Under the pieces are notes generated by a model. It was not told the origin of the DNA. It searched no databases and saw only the letters and a list, made by a program, of their open reading frames with translations. A program made the position numbers and the translations under genes. This document shows positions 16,519-25,571 of a stretch of DNA of 64,000 nucleotides, one piece after another (the stretch's first letter is position 1; every line of letters starts with the position of its first letter). The DNA comes from Sphingomonas psychrolutea (GTDB lineage Bacteria; Pseudomonadota; Alphaproteobacteria; Sphingomonadales; Sphingomonadaceae). The DNA is taken from the NCBI RefSeq assembly GCF_014636175.1, contig NZ_BMDW01000003.1, positions 209,200 to 273,199 on the forward strand. Reading direction: 5' to 3'.

Positions 16519-17208
16519 TTAGTCGTCGCCTGTAGGCTTTGGCAACAGCAAGGCCAGCAGGATACTGCGGCACTCGCCGTCGATCACGCCGTCGATCAGT
16601 TCGGGGCGGAAGCGGCGCTGGAAGGCGACGATCGCGGCAAGCTTGTCCGAAACGTCATAGCCAAAGCGTTCGAGCGCGATCAGGAAGCCGGCGTCGCTCC
16701 ACATCGGGTCCATCAATTTCTGCGTCGGGCGCGGCAGAGCGAGGCGGACCTTGGCAAGGCGGCTCCACGGGAACAGCTCGCCCGGATCCTGCTTGCGCGT
16801 TGGCGCGATGTCGGAATGACCCACCACATTGCCGCGCGTAATGCCGTACCGCTCCTTGATCCCGGCGAGCAGCGGGATCAGCGCGTCGATCTGTTCCTCC
16901 AGGAACGGGCGATAGCCGAATTCATGGCCGGGATTGACGATCTCGATCCCGATGCTCGCCGAATTGACGTCCTCGATCCCACGCCAGCGCGACTTTCCGG
17001 CGTGCCAGGCGCGTTTCTCCTCGGCCACCATCCGCAAGACCTGGCCGTCCTCGGCAATCAGATAATGCGCCGAGACCTTGGCGGCGGGGTCGCGCAGCCG
17101 GTCGATCGCGGCTTCAGCCGTCTGCATGCCGGTATAATGCAGCACGACGATCGAGACAGGCAGCAGCCGCTCGTCGAAATTGGGCGAGGGCGTGTCGATA
17201 ATGGTCAT
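16519..17208 (-). CDS. N-acetylmuramoyl-L-alanine amidase, Amidase_2 (AmpD-like)
   Basis: 229 residues. It cuts the bond between MurNAc and L-Ala in peptidoglycan or in muropeptides. Zinc-ligand motifs: IVVLHYTGMQ (first His) and VVGHSDIAPTRKQDPGELFP (second His and catalytic region). AWHAGKSRWRG is the substrate loop. The C-terminal ~60 residues look like a peptidoglycan-binding domain (ALERFGYDVSDK, VAFQRRFRPELIDG). No signal peptide, so a cytoplasmic recycling role like AmpD is plausible. Confidence 0.9.
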   Translation of the reverse strand: MTIIDTPSPNFDERLLPVSIVVLHYTGMQTAEAAIDRLRDPAAKVSAHYLIAEDGQVLRMVAEEKRAWHAGKSRWRGIEDVNSASIGIEIVNPGHEFGYRPFLEEQIDALIPLLAGIKERYGITRGNVVGHSDIAPTRKQDPGELFPWSRLAKVRLALPRPTQKLMDPMWSDAGFLIALERFGYDVSDKLAAIVAFQRRFRPELIDGVIDGECRSILLALLLPKPTGDD

Positions 17209-17262
17209 GGGCAGTCCCCGCGATAGCCGAGCGCCAGCTTAGGGTCCAAACCGATGCCGCCG

Positions 17263-18126
17263 TCAAGGAACCCCGTGCGCTGGCTCGTAAAGGCCGCGAT
17301 AGCGCGGGCTCGGGCGAAATGCGTCGGTCTGGCCGATCACCGTCTCGCCTGCCCCCAGCACCAGAACGCCGCCCGGCCTGATCACCGTGGCGAATCGTTC
17401 GAACACCTTCAGCCGCAGCTCGGCATTCAGATAGAGCAGGACGTTGCGGCACAAGATCACGTCGAACCGCCCGATCGGCAGCGGATCGCTGATCAGGTTC
17501 ATCCGTCGAAACGCGATTCGGCGGACGAGTTCGGGATTGGCGACCCATTCATTCCCCTCGGTTTCGAACCAGCGCACCATGCGGCGCACCGGGAGCCCGC
17601 GTTGAATCTCGAATTGCGAATAGCGCCCCGAACGGGCTCGGGTGAGTGCGATCTCGGAGACGTCGGTCGCGACAATCTCGGGCGGCTGCGTGTCGCGGCC
17701 GATCTCCCGTTCGCCAAACAACATCGCCAGCGACAGCGGTTCCTGCCCGAACGAACATCCTGCGGACCAGATTCGCGGGCGGCGGTGGGGATGATCGGTA
17801 CGCATCGCCTCGACCGCGTCGGCGACCATGTCGAGCACGGCGGCGTCGCGAAAGAACGAGCTTTCCTGGTTGAGCAAGGCATCCGCCACCTGGTCGCCAA
17901 TGTCGGGCGATCGCAGCGCCGCGCTGGCCAGCGCTTCGATCGTGTCGAACTTGAGGTCGCGCAACAACGGCTTCAACGCGGTTTCCAAACGCCATTCGCG
18001 ATTCGCCGCCAGTTGCTGCCCGGTGCGGGATTCGAGGATTGCCGTCAGGATGCCCATCGCCCCCTTTGCCGAGGCGCGGGGGGAAGGTTGGCGGGGGACG
18101 AAGGTGTCGGCGCGCGGCTCGATCAT
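17263..18126 (-). CDS. cheR: Chemotaxis protein methyltransferase CheR
   Basis: 287 residues. It methylates glutamates on chemoreceptors using SAM. N-terminal all-helical domain, then the Rossmann domain with RIWSAGCSFGQEPLSLAML (SAM binding) and FDVILCRNVLLYL. The ATG at 18126 overlaps the cheB stop by ATGA. It is the last gene of the che operon. No receptor gene is in the window. Confidence 0.95.
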   Translation of the reverse strand: MIEPRADTFVPRQPSPRASAKGAMGILTAILESRTGQQLAANREWRLETALKPLLRDLKFDTIEALASAALRSPDIGDQVADALLNQESSFFRDAAVLDMVADAVEAMRTDHPHRRPRIWSAGCSFGQEPLSLAMLFGEREIGRDTQPPEIVATDVSEIALTRARSGRYSQFEIQRGLPVRRMVRWFETEGNEWVANPELVRRIAFRRMNLISDPLPIGRFDVILCRNVLLYLNAELRLKVFERFATVIRPGGVLVLGAGETVIGQTDAFRPSPRYRGLYEPAHGVP

Positions 18127-19202
18127 GCCGGACGCCGCCGCGCAGCGGTGAGACGCCCGATCTCGACGGGGGTCAGCACCGCGCTGGCGATACCGGCGCC
18201 AGCGATTGCGCCGGGCATGCCCCACACCACCGAACTTGCCTGGTCCTGCACGACGACCGTACTGCCGCGATCGATCAAACTCCGCGCGCCCTCGCACCCG
18301 TCGCGCCCCATACCGCTGAGCACGATGCCGAGTGCGCGGCTGCCATAGGTTTCGGCGACACTCTCGAACATCGGATCGACCGAAGGCATGCAGCCGCTTT
18401 TGCTCGGTTCGTGCGACAAACGGACGGCGGTCGCATCACCGGTGCTGACGATCCGCATATGCGCATTGCCGGGCGCGACGATCACGCGGCCGGGCCGAAT
18501 CCGCATACAATCGGTCGCGACATCGCAGGGCCGGTTGGACAGCAGCGCCACCTGCGCCGCGAAATACGGCATGAACGATTCGGGCAAATGCTGGGTGATG
18601 ACGATCGGCACCGGAAACGCCGTCGGCAATTCGCGCAACAAGACACTCAACGCGTGGATACCCCCGGTCGACGCCCCAATCGCGACGACATCGAAACCGT
18701 GGCCGGCGGTGACCGGTAGGTCCGGCGCGCGCCGCTGGGCCGGCAGCTCTGCTGGCAGCTCGACGGCAAGCAAGCGCGCCAGCTTCTCGACCAGTTCAAC
18801 CGAAAAGCGCCCAGCGAAATCGCCGACATCGGGCTTCACCAGCGTATCGGCCGCACCCAGCGCCAGCGCCTTGATCGTTGCCGCGGCGCCATCGCTGGCG
18901 GAGGACGACACGATTAAGACCTTCGCCCCCCGCCCTGCGGCGATCAGGTCGGGCAAAGCGACCAAGCCGGTGACACCTGGCATTTGGATGTCGAGCATGA
19001 TTCCCTCGACACGGGTGTGGCGCAGGAAATCGAGCGCGGCGGCGGCGCTCGAGACCGCACCGGCCACCACGAAACGTCCGCGCTGTTCGACGGCGCGTGC
19101 GATCACCGCCCGCGCGACCGCCGAATCATCGACGATCAACACGCGCGGTGGCGCATCGCCGCCAGCGAACCGTTCTTGACTGGGGGCGGTCTGGATGGGC
19201 AT
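18123..19202 (-). CDS. cheB: Chemotaxis methylesterase/glutaminase CheB
   Basis: 359 residues. Receiver domain with VLIVDDSAVAR and the phospho-acceptor Asp in IMLDIQMPGV. The C-terminal esterase has the catalytic Ser in IGASTGGIHAL, His in QHLPESFMP and Asp in VLSGMGRDGCEG. It removes receptor methyl groups and deamidates receptor Gln. It lies 14 bases downstream of cheY and is coupled to cheR. Confidence 0.96.
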   Translation of the reverse strand: MPIQTAPSQERFAGGDAPPRVLIVDDSAVARAVIARAVEQRGRFVVAGAVSSAAAALDFLRHTRVEGIMLDIQMPGVTGLVALPDLIAAGRGAKVLIVSSSASDGAAATIKALALGAADTLVKPDVGDFAGRFSVELVEKLARLLAVELPAELPAQRRAPDLPVTAGHGFDVVAIGASTGGIHALSVLLRELPTAFPVPIVITQHLPESFMPYFAAQVALLSNRPCDVATDCMRIRPGRVIVAPGNAHMRIVSTGDATAVRLSHEPSKSGCMPSVDPMFESVAETYGSRALGIVLSGMGRDGCEGARSLIDRGSTVVVQDQASSVVWGMPGAIAGAGIASAVLTPVEIGRLTAARRRPA

Positions 19203-19216
19203 CGTATTCGGCCGTT

Positions 19217-19582
19217 TCAGGCCATGCCGACGATCTGAAGTTTGCTTTCCAACGTCTCGCGATCGAAGGGCTTCATGACATATTCGTCAGCCCCCGCCTC
19301 GATCGCGGCCCGGATATGCGCCATGCCATTCTCGGTCGTGCAGAACACGACCTTCGGGCGCGTTGGAATGCTGCTGTCGCGGAGCGCACGCAGGAAATCC
19401 ATGCCGCTCATTACCGGCATGTTCCAGTCGAGCAGGATGACATCGGGCGCGGAGGCCAAGCACGAATCCAGCGCCTCGCGCCCATCACAGGCTTCGCTGA
19501 CCTGAAAATTGAGCGTTTCCAGAATGTGACGCGCGACCTTGCGGATCACTTTTGAATCATCGACGACGAGACAGGTCTTCAT
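19217..19582 (-). CDS. cheY: Chemotaxis response regulator CheY
   Basis: 121 residues, a stand-alone receiver domain. Acidic pocket CLVVDDSKVIR, phospho-acceptor Asp in VILLDWNMPVMSG, the Thr in FCTTENGMAHI, and Lys in YVMKPFDRETL. It should carry the phosphate from CheA to the flagellar switch. Between cheW and cheB. The ATG at 19582 gives the usual MKTCLVVDDS start. Confidence 0.95.
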   Translation of the reverse strand: MKTCLVVDDSKVIRKVARHILETLNFQVSEACDGREALDSCLASAPDVILLDWNMPVMSGMDFLRALRDSSIPTRPKVVFCTTENGMAHIRAAIEAGADEYVMKPFDRETLESKLQIVGMA

Positions 19583-19657
19583 GAAGTCACCCTGAGTAAG
19601 CACGCTTGCGAACACCCTTGCCCTAAAGGGGTAAGCGTCCCGTTAATCTGCGAAGAT

Positions 19658-20086
19658 TCAGGCGGCGATTGCGGCGACGCCGGGGATCAGCGCATCGAGC
19701 GCAATCGCCAGGATCGGCTCGCCATCTCGCTCGACCAGCCCGCGTCCGATCGTGCGCCACCCCTTGTCGAGCACGATCCCCGCCGACACCGGTGCCAAAT
19801 CAAACGGTGCCACATCATCGAGCGCGTCGACCAACACTGCATAATGATGACCCTCGACAATCGTAATGACCGCCCGCGTCGCCTCGACGGAACCCGCATC
19901 GAGACCGAGGGCGGCACGGGTATCGATCACGGTCACGACCCGGCTGCGCAAGGCCGCAAGCCCACGCACGTGCCGCTCGGAACGCGGCACCGGCACGATC
20001 GTGCCGATATCGACGACGGATTCGACTTGGCCCGATTCGATCGCCACGGTCCGTCCGGCAATTTGCGCGATCAGGAACAACGCCAT
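19658..20086 (-). CDS. cheW: CheW-like chemotaxis coupling protein
   Basis: 142 residues. Single CheW domain: GRTVAIESGQVESVVDIG, then HVRGLAALRSRVVTVIDTRAALG and VLVDALDDVAPFD. It links CheA to receptors. Its ATG shares one base with the cheA stop (TAATG). Short for CheW (typical ~150-165) but complete. Confidence 0.9.
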   Translation of the reverse strand: MALFLIAQIAGRTVAIESGQVESVVDIGTIVPVPRSERHVRGLAALRSRVVTVIDTRAALGLDAGSVEATRAVITIVEGHHYAVLVDALDDVAPFDLAPVSAGIVLDKGWRTIGRGLVERDGEPILAIALDALIPGVAAIAA

Positions 20087-22374
20087 TATCGACCTCCCGC
20101 CGACCGTGCGACCGCGGCCAGGAGGCCCGACCGGTCGTATCGGAAAATGCTGCTCTCATCCCCTTCCGCCTCGCGGCGCAGGCGAACAACCGCGGCGGAC
20201 CCGACCGGTGTGGCGACATCCCCGTCCATCCTGACCACGACCTGCGCGCTTTCGCCAGCGCGAAGGGCCGAAGTCACGCGATATCCGGCCCCTTCGAGGA
20301 CCGGCCGCAGGAATGTCGTCATCCAGGCCGATTCGGTGCCATCAAGCAGGCATAACGGCGCGCCGAGGTCGGATCCGCCCTGCGCATGATGCGCGAAAAT
20401 CCAATGAAGATCGACGACCTCGACCTGCTCACCCTCGATCGCTACCACGCCTGCGATCGGGCCAGCTTCGCGCGCGGCAACGATCGCATCGGGCAGTTCG
20501 ACGATGTCGAGCGCCTCGCCGATCGCGTAACCGATCTCGAGCCCGCCATCGCGCAGCCGCAAGACGGAAACCGAGGTCTTTGCCGCCCAGTCACCCAAAG
20601 CGACGAGTGGAATGATCGCATCATCGACCGACAATCGAAGCTGACCCGCAGAAAAGCGAATGGCGCTGGTCGACACCGGTTCGACGCGATCGATCACCGA
20701 CAGCGGTACAATCCGGCGCGTGCCATCAAGGTCATCAAACAAGAGTGCCTGAACACCCGGCGTTCGCGTTTCGACCACAAAATCGTCGGTCGGAGATTCA
20801 CGTCGGAATTCCAGCCCGGCGACATGCGCGATCCCGGCACAATCGAGCATCAACATCGGCAGACCACTGTCGGGCAGCGTCTGCCCGGCATAGACGCCCG
20901 TTGCCATAATCGCAGGCGCGGCGGGCTTTATCACCAATTCCTCATGATCGAGCACGGTATCGACCGCCAGCGCGTAGCTGCCGCCCGACACCCCGACGAT
21001 CACGAGCATCGCCGGTTCGCTGGGTTCAAAACCGAGCATCGCGCCAAGGTCGATCAAGGGCATCCGGCGGTCTCGAACCGTCGCGGTGAGCGTATCGCCG
21101 ATCCGGTCAATCCGGATCGCCTCGCCGCCGACGCGCACGATCTCTTCAATCGCCTGACGGGAAATCGCAAAGCGCTGATCGCGCACGCCGATCCCGATCG
21201 TCGCCATGATCGATAGCGTCAGCGGCACATGGATCGCGATCCGCAGGCCCTTACCCGGCGTGTTGTACAATTCGATGCGCCCGCCAATCTGTTCGACATT
21301 GGCCCGAACGACATCCATCCCGACGCCCCGACCAGAGATGGCGGTAACGGTGTCCTTGGTCGATAATCCCGGCTCGAACACCAGTTCGAGCCTGGCCTGC
21401 TCCCCGAGCCCGCGAAGCTCAGCCTCACCGCGAATCCCGCTGCTGGCGATCTTGGCGACGAGCCGGTCGATATCGATTCCCTGCCCGTCATCGCTGATCT
21501 CGATGATGATCTGATTGCCCGATTGGCGCGCCGCGACGTTCAGCCAGCCATTTTCCCGCTTGCCAGCCATCCGACGCAAGGCCGGTGCCTCGATCCCGTG
21601 ATCGATCGCGTTGCGGATGATGTGGACCAGTGGATCGCGCATCATCTCGATCATCTCGCGGTCGAGCTCGACGTCGCTACCCTCGATATGGAGCGTCACC
21701 GATTTGCCGAGTTCGGCCGCCGTATCGCGCACCATGCGGGGGAGTGCCGAGAACAGCGCATCAATCTTTTGCATGCGCGTCCGGGTCACGGTGTCGCGCA
21801 TCTCGGCGACCGTCAATGACAGCCGTTCGAGCGCTGCCTCGACGCTCGGGTTCGCCCCATCGTCGCGCATCCGGCGTGCGAGTTCGTTGCGCGCGAGGAC
21901 CATGTCCGACATGCCGCTCATCATCCGGTCGAGCAGATCGACGTTAAGGCGCACGCTACGGCTTGGCGTGCGCAGCGTTGGGGCGGCCGCGACAACGACC
22001 GCTTCGGCCCCGGCATCGAGCGCGGCGATGAGCAGATCTTCGCCAGAATCCGCGAGCGCATGACCCGAATCGATCGCCTCGACGATCTCGCCGATCCGGT
22101 CGACAATCGCCAACACCGCATTGACGAGCTTTGTATCGGGGCTACGCTCCCCCGAGCGCACTGCGGCAAGCACATCCTCTGCGGCGTGACTCATCCGTGC
22201 GAGTCGCGGCAGATCAAGAAACCCGCAGCTTCCCTTTACGGTGTGGACAAAGCGGAAGATCGCATCGAGCCGATCGCGATCGTCGGGCGCGGATTCCCAC
22301 GCGACGATCTCGCCCGAGAGCGCTTCGAGCGTCTCGCGCGTCTCGGCGATGAATTCCTGTAGCAGATCGTCCAT
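20086..22374 (-). CDS. cheA: Chemotaxis histidine kinase CheA with C-terminal receiver-like domain
   Basis: About 762 residues. HPt domain with the phosphorylated His in FRFVHTVKGSCGFL (near residue 44); dimerisation domain from LNVDLLDRMMSGMSDMVLAR; kinase domain with N-box DPLVHIIRNAIDHGIEAP, ISDDGQGID and GRGVGMDVV; CheW domain (IMATIGIGVRDQRFAISRQA); a second CheW-like region; and a last ~100 residues that look receiver-like (APLCLLDGTESAWMTTFLRP) but lack the acidic pocket. No clear CheY-binding P2 domain. Start at ATG 22374 (GGGGG upstream) preferred over 22404. Confidence 0.93.
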   Translation of the reverse strand: MDDLLQEFIAETRETLEALSGEIVAWESAPDDRDRLDAIFRFVHTVKGSCGFLDLPRLARMSHAAEDVLAAVRSGERSPDTKLVNAVLAIVDRIGEIVEAIDSGHALADSGEDLLIAALDAGAEAVVVAAAPTLRTPSRSVRLNVDLLDRMMSGMSDMVLARNELARRMRDDGANPSVEAALERLSLTVAEMRDTVTRTRMQKIDALFSALPRMVRDTAAELGKSVTLHIEGSDVELDREMIEMMRDPLVHIIRNAIDHGIEAPALRRMAGKRENGWLNVAARQSGNQIIIEISDDGQGIDIDRLVAKIASSGIRGEAELRGLGEQARLELVFEPGLSTKDTVTAISGRGVGMDVVRANVEQIGGRIELYNTPGKGLRIAIHVPLTLSIMATIGIGVRDQRFAISRQAIEEIVRVGGEAIRIDRIGDTLTATVRDRRMPLIDLGAMLGFEPSEPAMLVIVGVSGGSYALAVDTVLDHEELVIKPAAPAIMATGVYAGQTLPDSGLPMLMLDCAGIAHVAGLEFRRESPTDDFVVETRTPGVQALLFDDLDGTRRIVPLSVIDRVEPVSTSAIRFSAGQLRLSVDDAIIPLVALGDWAAKTSVSVLRLRDGGLEIGYAIGEALDIVELPDAIVAAREAGPIAGVVAIEGEQVEVVDLHWIFAHHAQGGSDLGAPLCLLDGTESAWMTTFLRPVLEGAGYRVTSALRAGESAQVVVRMDGDVATPVGSAAVVRLRREAEGDESSIFRYDRSGLLAAVARSAGGR

Positions 22375-22443
22375 GAGCCCCCGCGGAACAGTAGGGACTT
22401 GCATGGGCGGGAAGTGGTTAAGGAGCGGTTTATCGAGCCCCGC

Positions 22444-23088
22444 TCAGGCGACTTTAAACGCCGCGCCGAATAACAAGACAGCTTCGTCCGGATCGGACAC
22501 CTGGACGATGCCGCCGCCCTCCTGAACGAGCGCGTGGACCAGATAGGCCGCCGCCGCGCGCGGGGTGATGACCGCTTCGCCATGAGTACCGGTCAGTGCC
22601 GCGCGCATTTCGGCGTCGAGCACGATTCGCGGGCCATCCGCGCGCACGACGATCTCGACTTGGCCATCGACGCTCTCCGCACCGACATCAAGCTGCCCGC
22701 CACGCACCAGCGCATCGCCCGCGATCAGCGCGAGATTGAGCAGCACCTTGATCGCGGGCTTGGGCAATGTCGCATCCTCGACCAGCCAGCCAAGCTTGAC
22801 CTTGTGCCCATCGCCGAACAGCCCCTCGATCGCGGCGCGTGCCTCGCGCGCATCGACCGTCTCGCCGAATCCGCCCGCGGCACCAAAGGCAAGCCGGAAG
22901 AATTTGAGTTTGTTGGCCGAAGCCTTGGCGCTGTCGCTGAGCAGTTCGAGGCACCGCGCCCGCATTTCGGGGTCGTGTTCGTCGGTGAGCAATTCGAGCC
23001 CGTTGTTGAGCGCGCCCACCGGGCTGAGCAGATCGTGGCACAGCCGCGAACACAGCAGGCTAGCAAAATCGACGGGAGTCATCGTCAT
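22444..23088 (-). CDS. chpT: Histidine phosphotransferase ChpT
   Basis: 214 residues. DHp-like domain with the phospho-accepting His in LCSRLCHDLLSPVGALNNGL and a degenerate ATPase-like domain lacking nucleotide-binding boxes. ChpT shuttles phosphate from CckA to CtrA and CpdR in alphaproteobacteria. It is the first gene before cheA (70 bases) on the same strand; whether the two are co-transcribed is open. ATG 23088 is one of several close starts. Confidence 0.88.
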   Translation of the reverse strand: MTMTPVDFASLLCSRLCHDLLSPVGALNNGLELLTDEHDPEMRARCLELLSDSAKASANKLKFFRLAFGAAGGFGETVDAREARAAIEGLFGDGHKVKLGWLVEDATLPKPAIKVLLNLALIAGDALVRGGQLDVGAESVDGQVEIVVRADGPRIVLDAEMRAALTGTHGEAVITPRAAAAYLVHALVQEGGGIVQVSDPDEAVLLFGAAFKVA

Positions 23089-23172
23089 CGGGTCTTTGGC
23101 TTTCGGGTCAAAACGTGTCGCTCTTCTGACGATGCAGGCGCAGTGACGCAACCCACAGCGCAGCGACGCGAC

Positions 23173-23583
23173 TCATAGTTCCACAATCTCGTGCCGGACC
23201 GCGACGAAGCGGCCCTCGACCGGGCCGTTTTCGGCTGCGCGGTAAAAGCTTGCGTCACGCCCGGCCATGATCAGCCAGATTGAATCATCCGGCGTGGCAG
23301 CCGCCGCATCGCGCGCCGACGGAATCGCCGCGCCGCAGGGGTGTGAATGATAGCAGCCGACAATCGCTGGGCCGCCGGCACGCGCGGCTTTGTGCGCAGC
23401 GATCAGCGGCACTGGGTCGATTTCAAACGCACAGCGTGGATCCGGTGCGACATTGCGACAGCGTGAGAAGTCGAGAATGCGGGTCGGCGACCCGAACAGC
23501 AAGCCGCACACCTCACGGTCCGGGGTCTTTTCCGCCTCGTTTAGCAGTCTCGCTAGTAGAGTGCTTGAAATCTCCAACGCCAT
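23173..23583 (-). CDS. JAMM/Mov34-type zinc metallopeptidase
   Basis: 136 residues. The metal site is present: Glu in EVCGLLFGS and the H-x-H-x(n)-S-x-x-D motif as CYHSHPCGAAIPSARDAAAA. Bacterial members of this MPN+ family act as isopeptidases or desulfurylation-linked peptidases; no ubiquitin-like partner or sulfur-carrier is next to this one. It is divergent from rluD, with 16 bases between starts. Substrate unknown. Confidence 0.88.
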   Translation of the reverse strand: MALEISSTLLARLLNEAEKTPDREVCGLLFGSPTRILDFSRCRNVAPDPRCAFEIDPVPLIAAHKAARAGGPAIVGCYHSHPCGAAIPSARDAAAATPDDSIWLIMAGRDASFYRAAENGPVEGRFVAVRHEIVEL

Positions 23584-23599
23584 GCCCAGATTCTAGCGC

Positions 23600-24550
23600 A
23601 TGAACCGGGGGAGTGCCACTATCGAAGCCCGCGTCGCCGACGACGTGCCAGGCTTGCGTCTCGACCGGGCGCTGGCGGACGCCTTGCCCGAGGTTTCGCG
23701 GGAGCGTTTGAAGGCGCTGATCGCCGGCGGCGCGGTGACCGATCCGCAGGGCAAGCTTGCCAGCGATCCCTCCGGCAAAGCGATTCCCGGCGCGATCTAT
23801 CGCGTCACCTTTCCACCCGCCGCACCCTCCGAAAACGCAGCGCAAGATATCGCCCTGAACGTCGTGTTCGAAGACGAATATCTGATCGTGATCGACAAGC
23901 AGGCCGGGCTCGTCGTGCATCCCGCCGCTGGCAACGCCGACGGCACGCTGGTCAACGCGCTGCTGCACCATTGCGCGGGCAATCTGTCGGGCATCGGCGG
24001 CGTCGCGCGGCCCGGGATCGTCCACCGTATCGACAAGGACACCTCCGGGCTGATGGTCGCAGCGAAGACCGATCGCGCGCATGAGGGGCTCGCCCGACAA
24101 TTTCACGACCACACCATCGACCGGCGTTACAAGGCGATCGTGTCAGGACGCCCTGCCCCGCCCGCTGGAACGATCGATGCGCCGCTCGCGCGGTCGCCAT
24201 CCAACCGCAAGAAGATCGCGATCGTCCCCGGCGGAAAGCGCGCGGTCACGCATTACAGCACGATCGAGCGGCTGCGTGAGGGCGCGCTGGTCGAATGTCG
24301 ACTCGAGACCGGTCGCACGCATCAAGTCCGCGTTCATATGGCCTCGCTCGGACACCCCTTGCTCGGCGACCCGGTGTACGGTAGAACAAAGCAAGGCCAT
24401 AAGGCAGTTTTGGAAACCTTGGGTTTCCGCCGTCAGGCGTTGCACGCCGCCCGGCTTGGGTTCATTCATCCGGTAAGAAGTACCGCTTTGTCATTCGATA
24501 GCGAAATGCCTTCGGACATGCAGGAACTGTTCGATACACTCTATAGTTAG
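23600..24550 (+). CDS. rluD: RluA-family pseudouridine synthase, probable RluD
   Basis: 316 residues. N-terminal S4-like domain (LRLDRALADALPEVSRERLK) and catalytic domain with the Asp in GIVHRIDKDTSGLMV; LETGRTHQVRVHMASLGHP and LLGDPVYG follow. RluD-type enzymes modify helix 69 of 23S rRNA. The family has several members with different targets, so the exact site is inferred. The rpoH gene follows on the same strand 57 bases later. Confidence 0.93.
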   Translation: MNRGSATIEARVADDVPGLRLDRALADALPEVSRERLKALIAGGAVTDPQGKLASDPSGKAIPGAIYRVTFPPAAPSENAAQDIALNVVFEDEYLIVIDKQAGLVVHPAAGNADGTLVNALLHHCAGNLSGIGGVARPGIVHRIDKDTSGLMVAAKTDRAHEGLARQFHDHTIDRRYKAIVSGRPAPPAGTIDAPLARSPSNRKKIAIVPGGKRAVTHYSTIERLREGALVECRLETGRTHQVRVHMASLGHPLLGDPVYGRTKQGHKAVLETLGFRRQALHAARLGFIHPVRSTALSFDSEMPSDMQELFDTLYS

Positions 24551-24607
24551 ACTACCGGGCGGGTGTATCCTATTCTGGAGCAACCGCCGCATAAAGGGAG
24601 ACACACC

Positions 24608-25513
24608 ATGGCAGCCCGCAGCAACGTCCCCGCGACGATCCCCGCCCTTGGCGGCGAGGCAAGCCTCAATCGCTATCTGAGCGAGATCAAGAAATTCCCG
24701 CTGCTCGCGCCCGAGCAGGAATATATGCTCGCAAAACGGTTCGAGGAACATGGCGATACCGATGCCGCGGCCCAGCTCGTCACCTCACATCTCCGCCTCG
24801 TGGCGAAGATTGCGATGGGCTATCGCGGCTATGGCTTGCCGGTCAGCGAGCTGATTTCCGAGGGCAATATCGGCCTGATGCAGGGCGTAAAGAAGTTCGA
24901 GGCCGATCGCGGCTTCCGACTTGCGACCTATGCGATGTGGTGGATTCGCGCCTCGATCCAGGAATTCATCCTGCGCTCGTGGAGCCTCGTGAAGATGGGC
25001 ACCACCGCTGCGCAGAAGAAGCTGTTCTTCAACCTGCGCCGGATGAAGTCGAAGCTTGATGCGTTCGAGGACGGCGATCTGTCGCCGGAGCATCTCGCCA
25101 AGATCGCCAAGGACCTCGGCGTGACCGAGGCCGAAGTGACCAGCATGAACCGCCGCATGGCGATGGGCGGCGACACGTCGCTCAACGTGCCGATGCGCGA
25201 GGATGGCGAAGGCCAGTGGCAGGATTGGTTGCAGGACGATGCGCCGCTGCAGGACACCGTCGTCGCCGAAGCGCAGGAAGCCGATGTCCGGCACGAGATG
25301 CTGACCTCGGCGATGAGCGATCTCAACGAGCGCGAGAAGTTCATCCTGACCGAACGCCGCCTGACCGACGAGCCCAAGACGCTCGAAGAGCTTTCGCAGG
25401 TTTACGGCGTAAGCCGCGAGCGCGTGCGCCAGATCGAGGTGCGGGCCTTTGAGAAATTGCAAAAGGCGATGATGCGGCTTGCCGGTGACAAACGGATGCT
25501 AGTCGCCGCCTGA
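24608..25513 (+). CDS. rpoH: Heat-shock sigma factor RpoH (sigma-32)
   Basis: 301 residues. Region 2 EGNIGLMQGVKKFEADRGFR followed by ATYAMWWIRASIQEFILRSW; RpoH-specific box around AAQKKLFFNLRRMKSKL; region 4 with VYGVSRERVRQIEVRAFEKL. It redirects RNA polymerase to heat-shock and chaperone genes. AAGGGAG lies upstream of the ATG at 24608. Alphaproteobacteria often have more than one rpoH; only one is in this window. Confidence 0.96.
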   Translation: MAARSNVPATIPALGGEASLNRYLSEIKKFPLLAPEQEYMLAKRFEEHGDTDAAAQLVTSHLRLVAKIAMGYRGYGLPVSELISEGNIGLMQGVKKFEADRGFRLATYAMWWIRASIQEFILRSWSLVKMGTTAAQKKLFFNLRRMKSKLDAFEDGDLSPEHLAKIAKDLGVTEAEVTSMNRRMAMGGDTSLNVPMREDGEGQWQDWLQDDAPLQDTVVAEAQEADVRHEMLTSAMSDLNEREKFILTERRLTDEPKTLEELSQVYGVSRERVRQIEVRAFEKLQKAMMRLAGDKRMLVAA

Positions 25514-25571
25514 TTCGCCTGGGGCCGGTCGTAAAGTGGACAGTGCCGACCGGCTCCTCCTAGAAGACGGT

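Noticed and set aside
16197..17226. Several plus-strand open frames across the RNase P RNA and the amidase gene
   Set aside because: They are antisense to rnpB and to a clear amidase; composition is Arg/Pro-rich shadow type.
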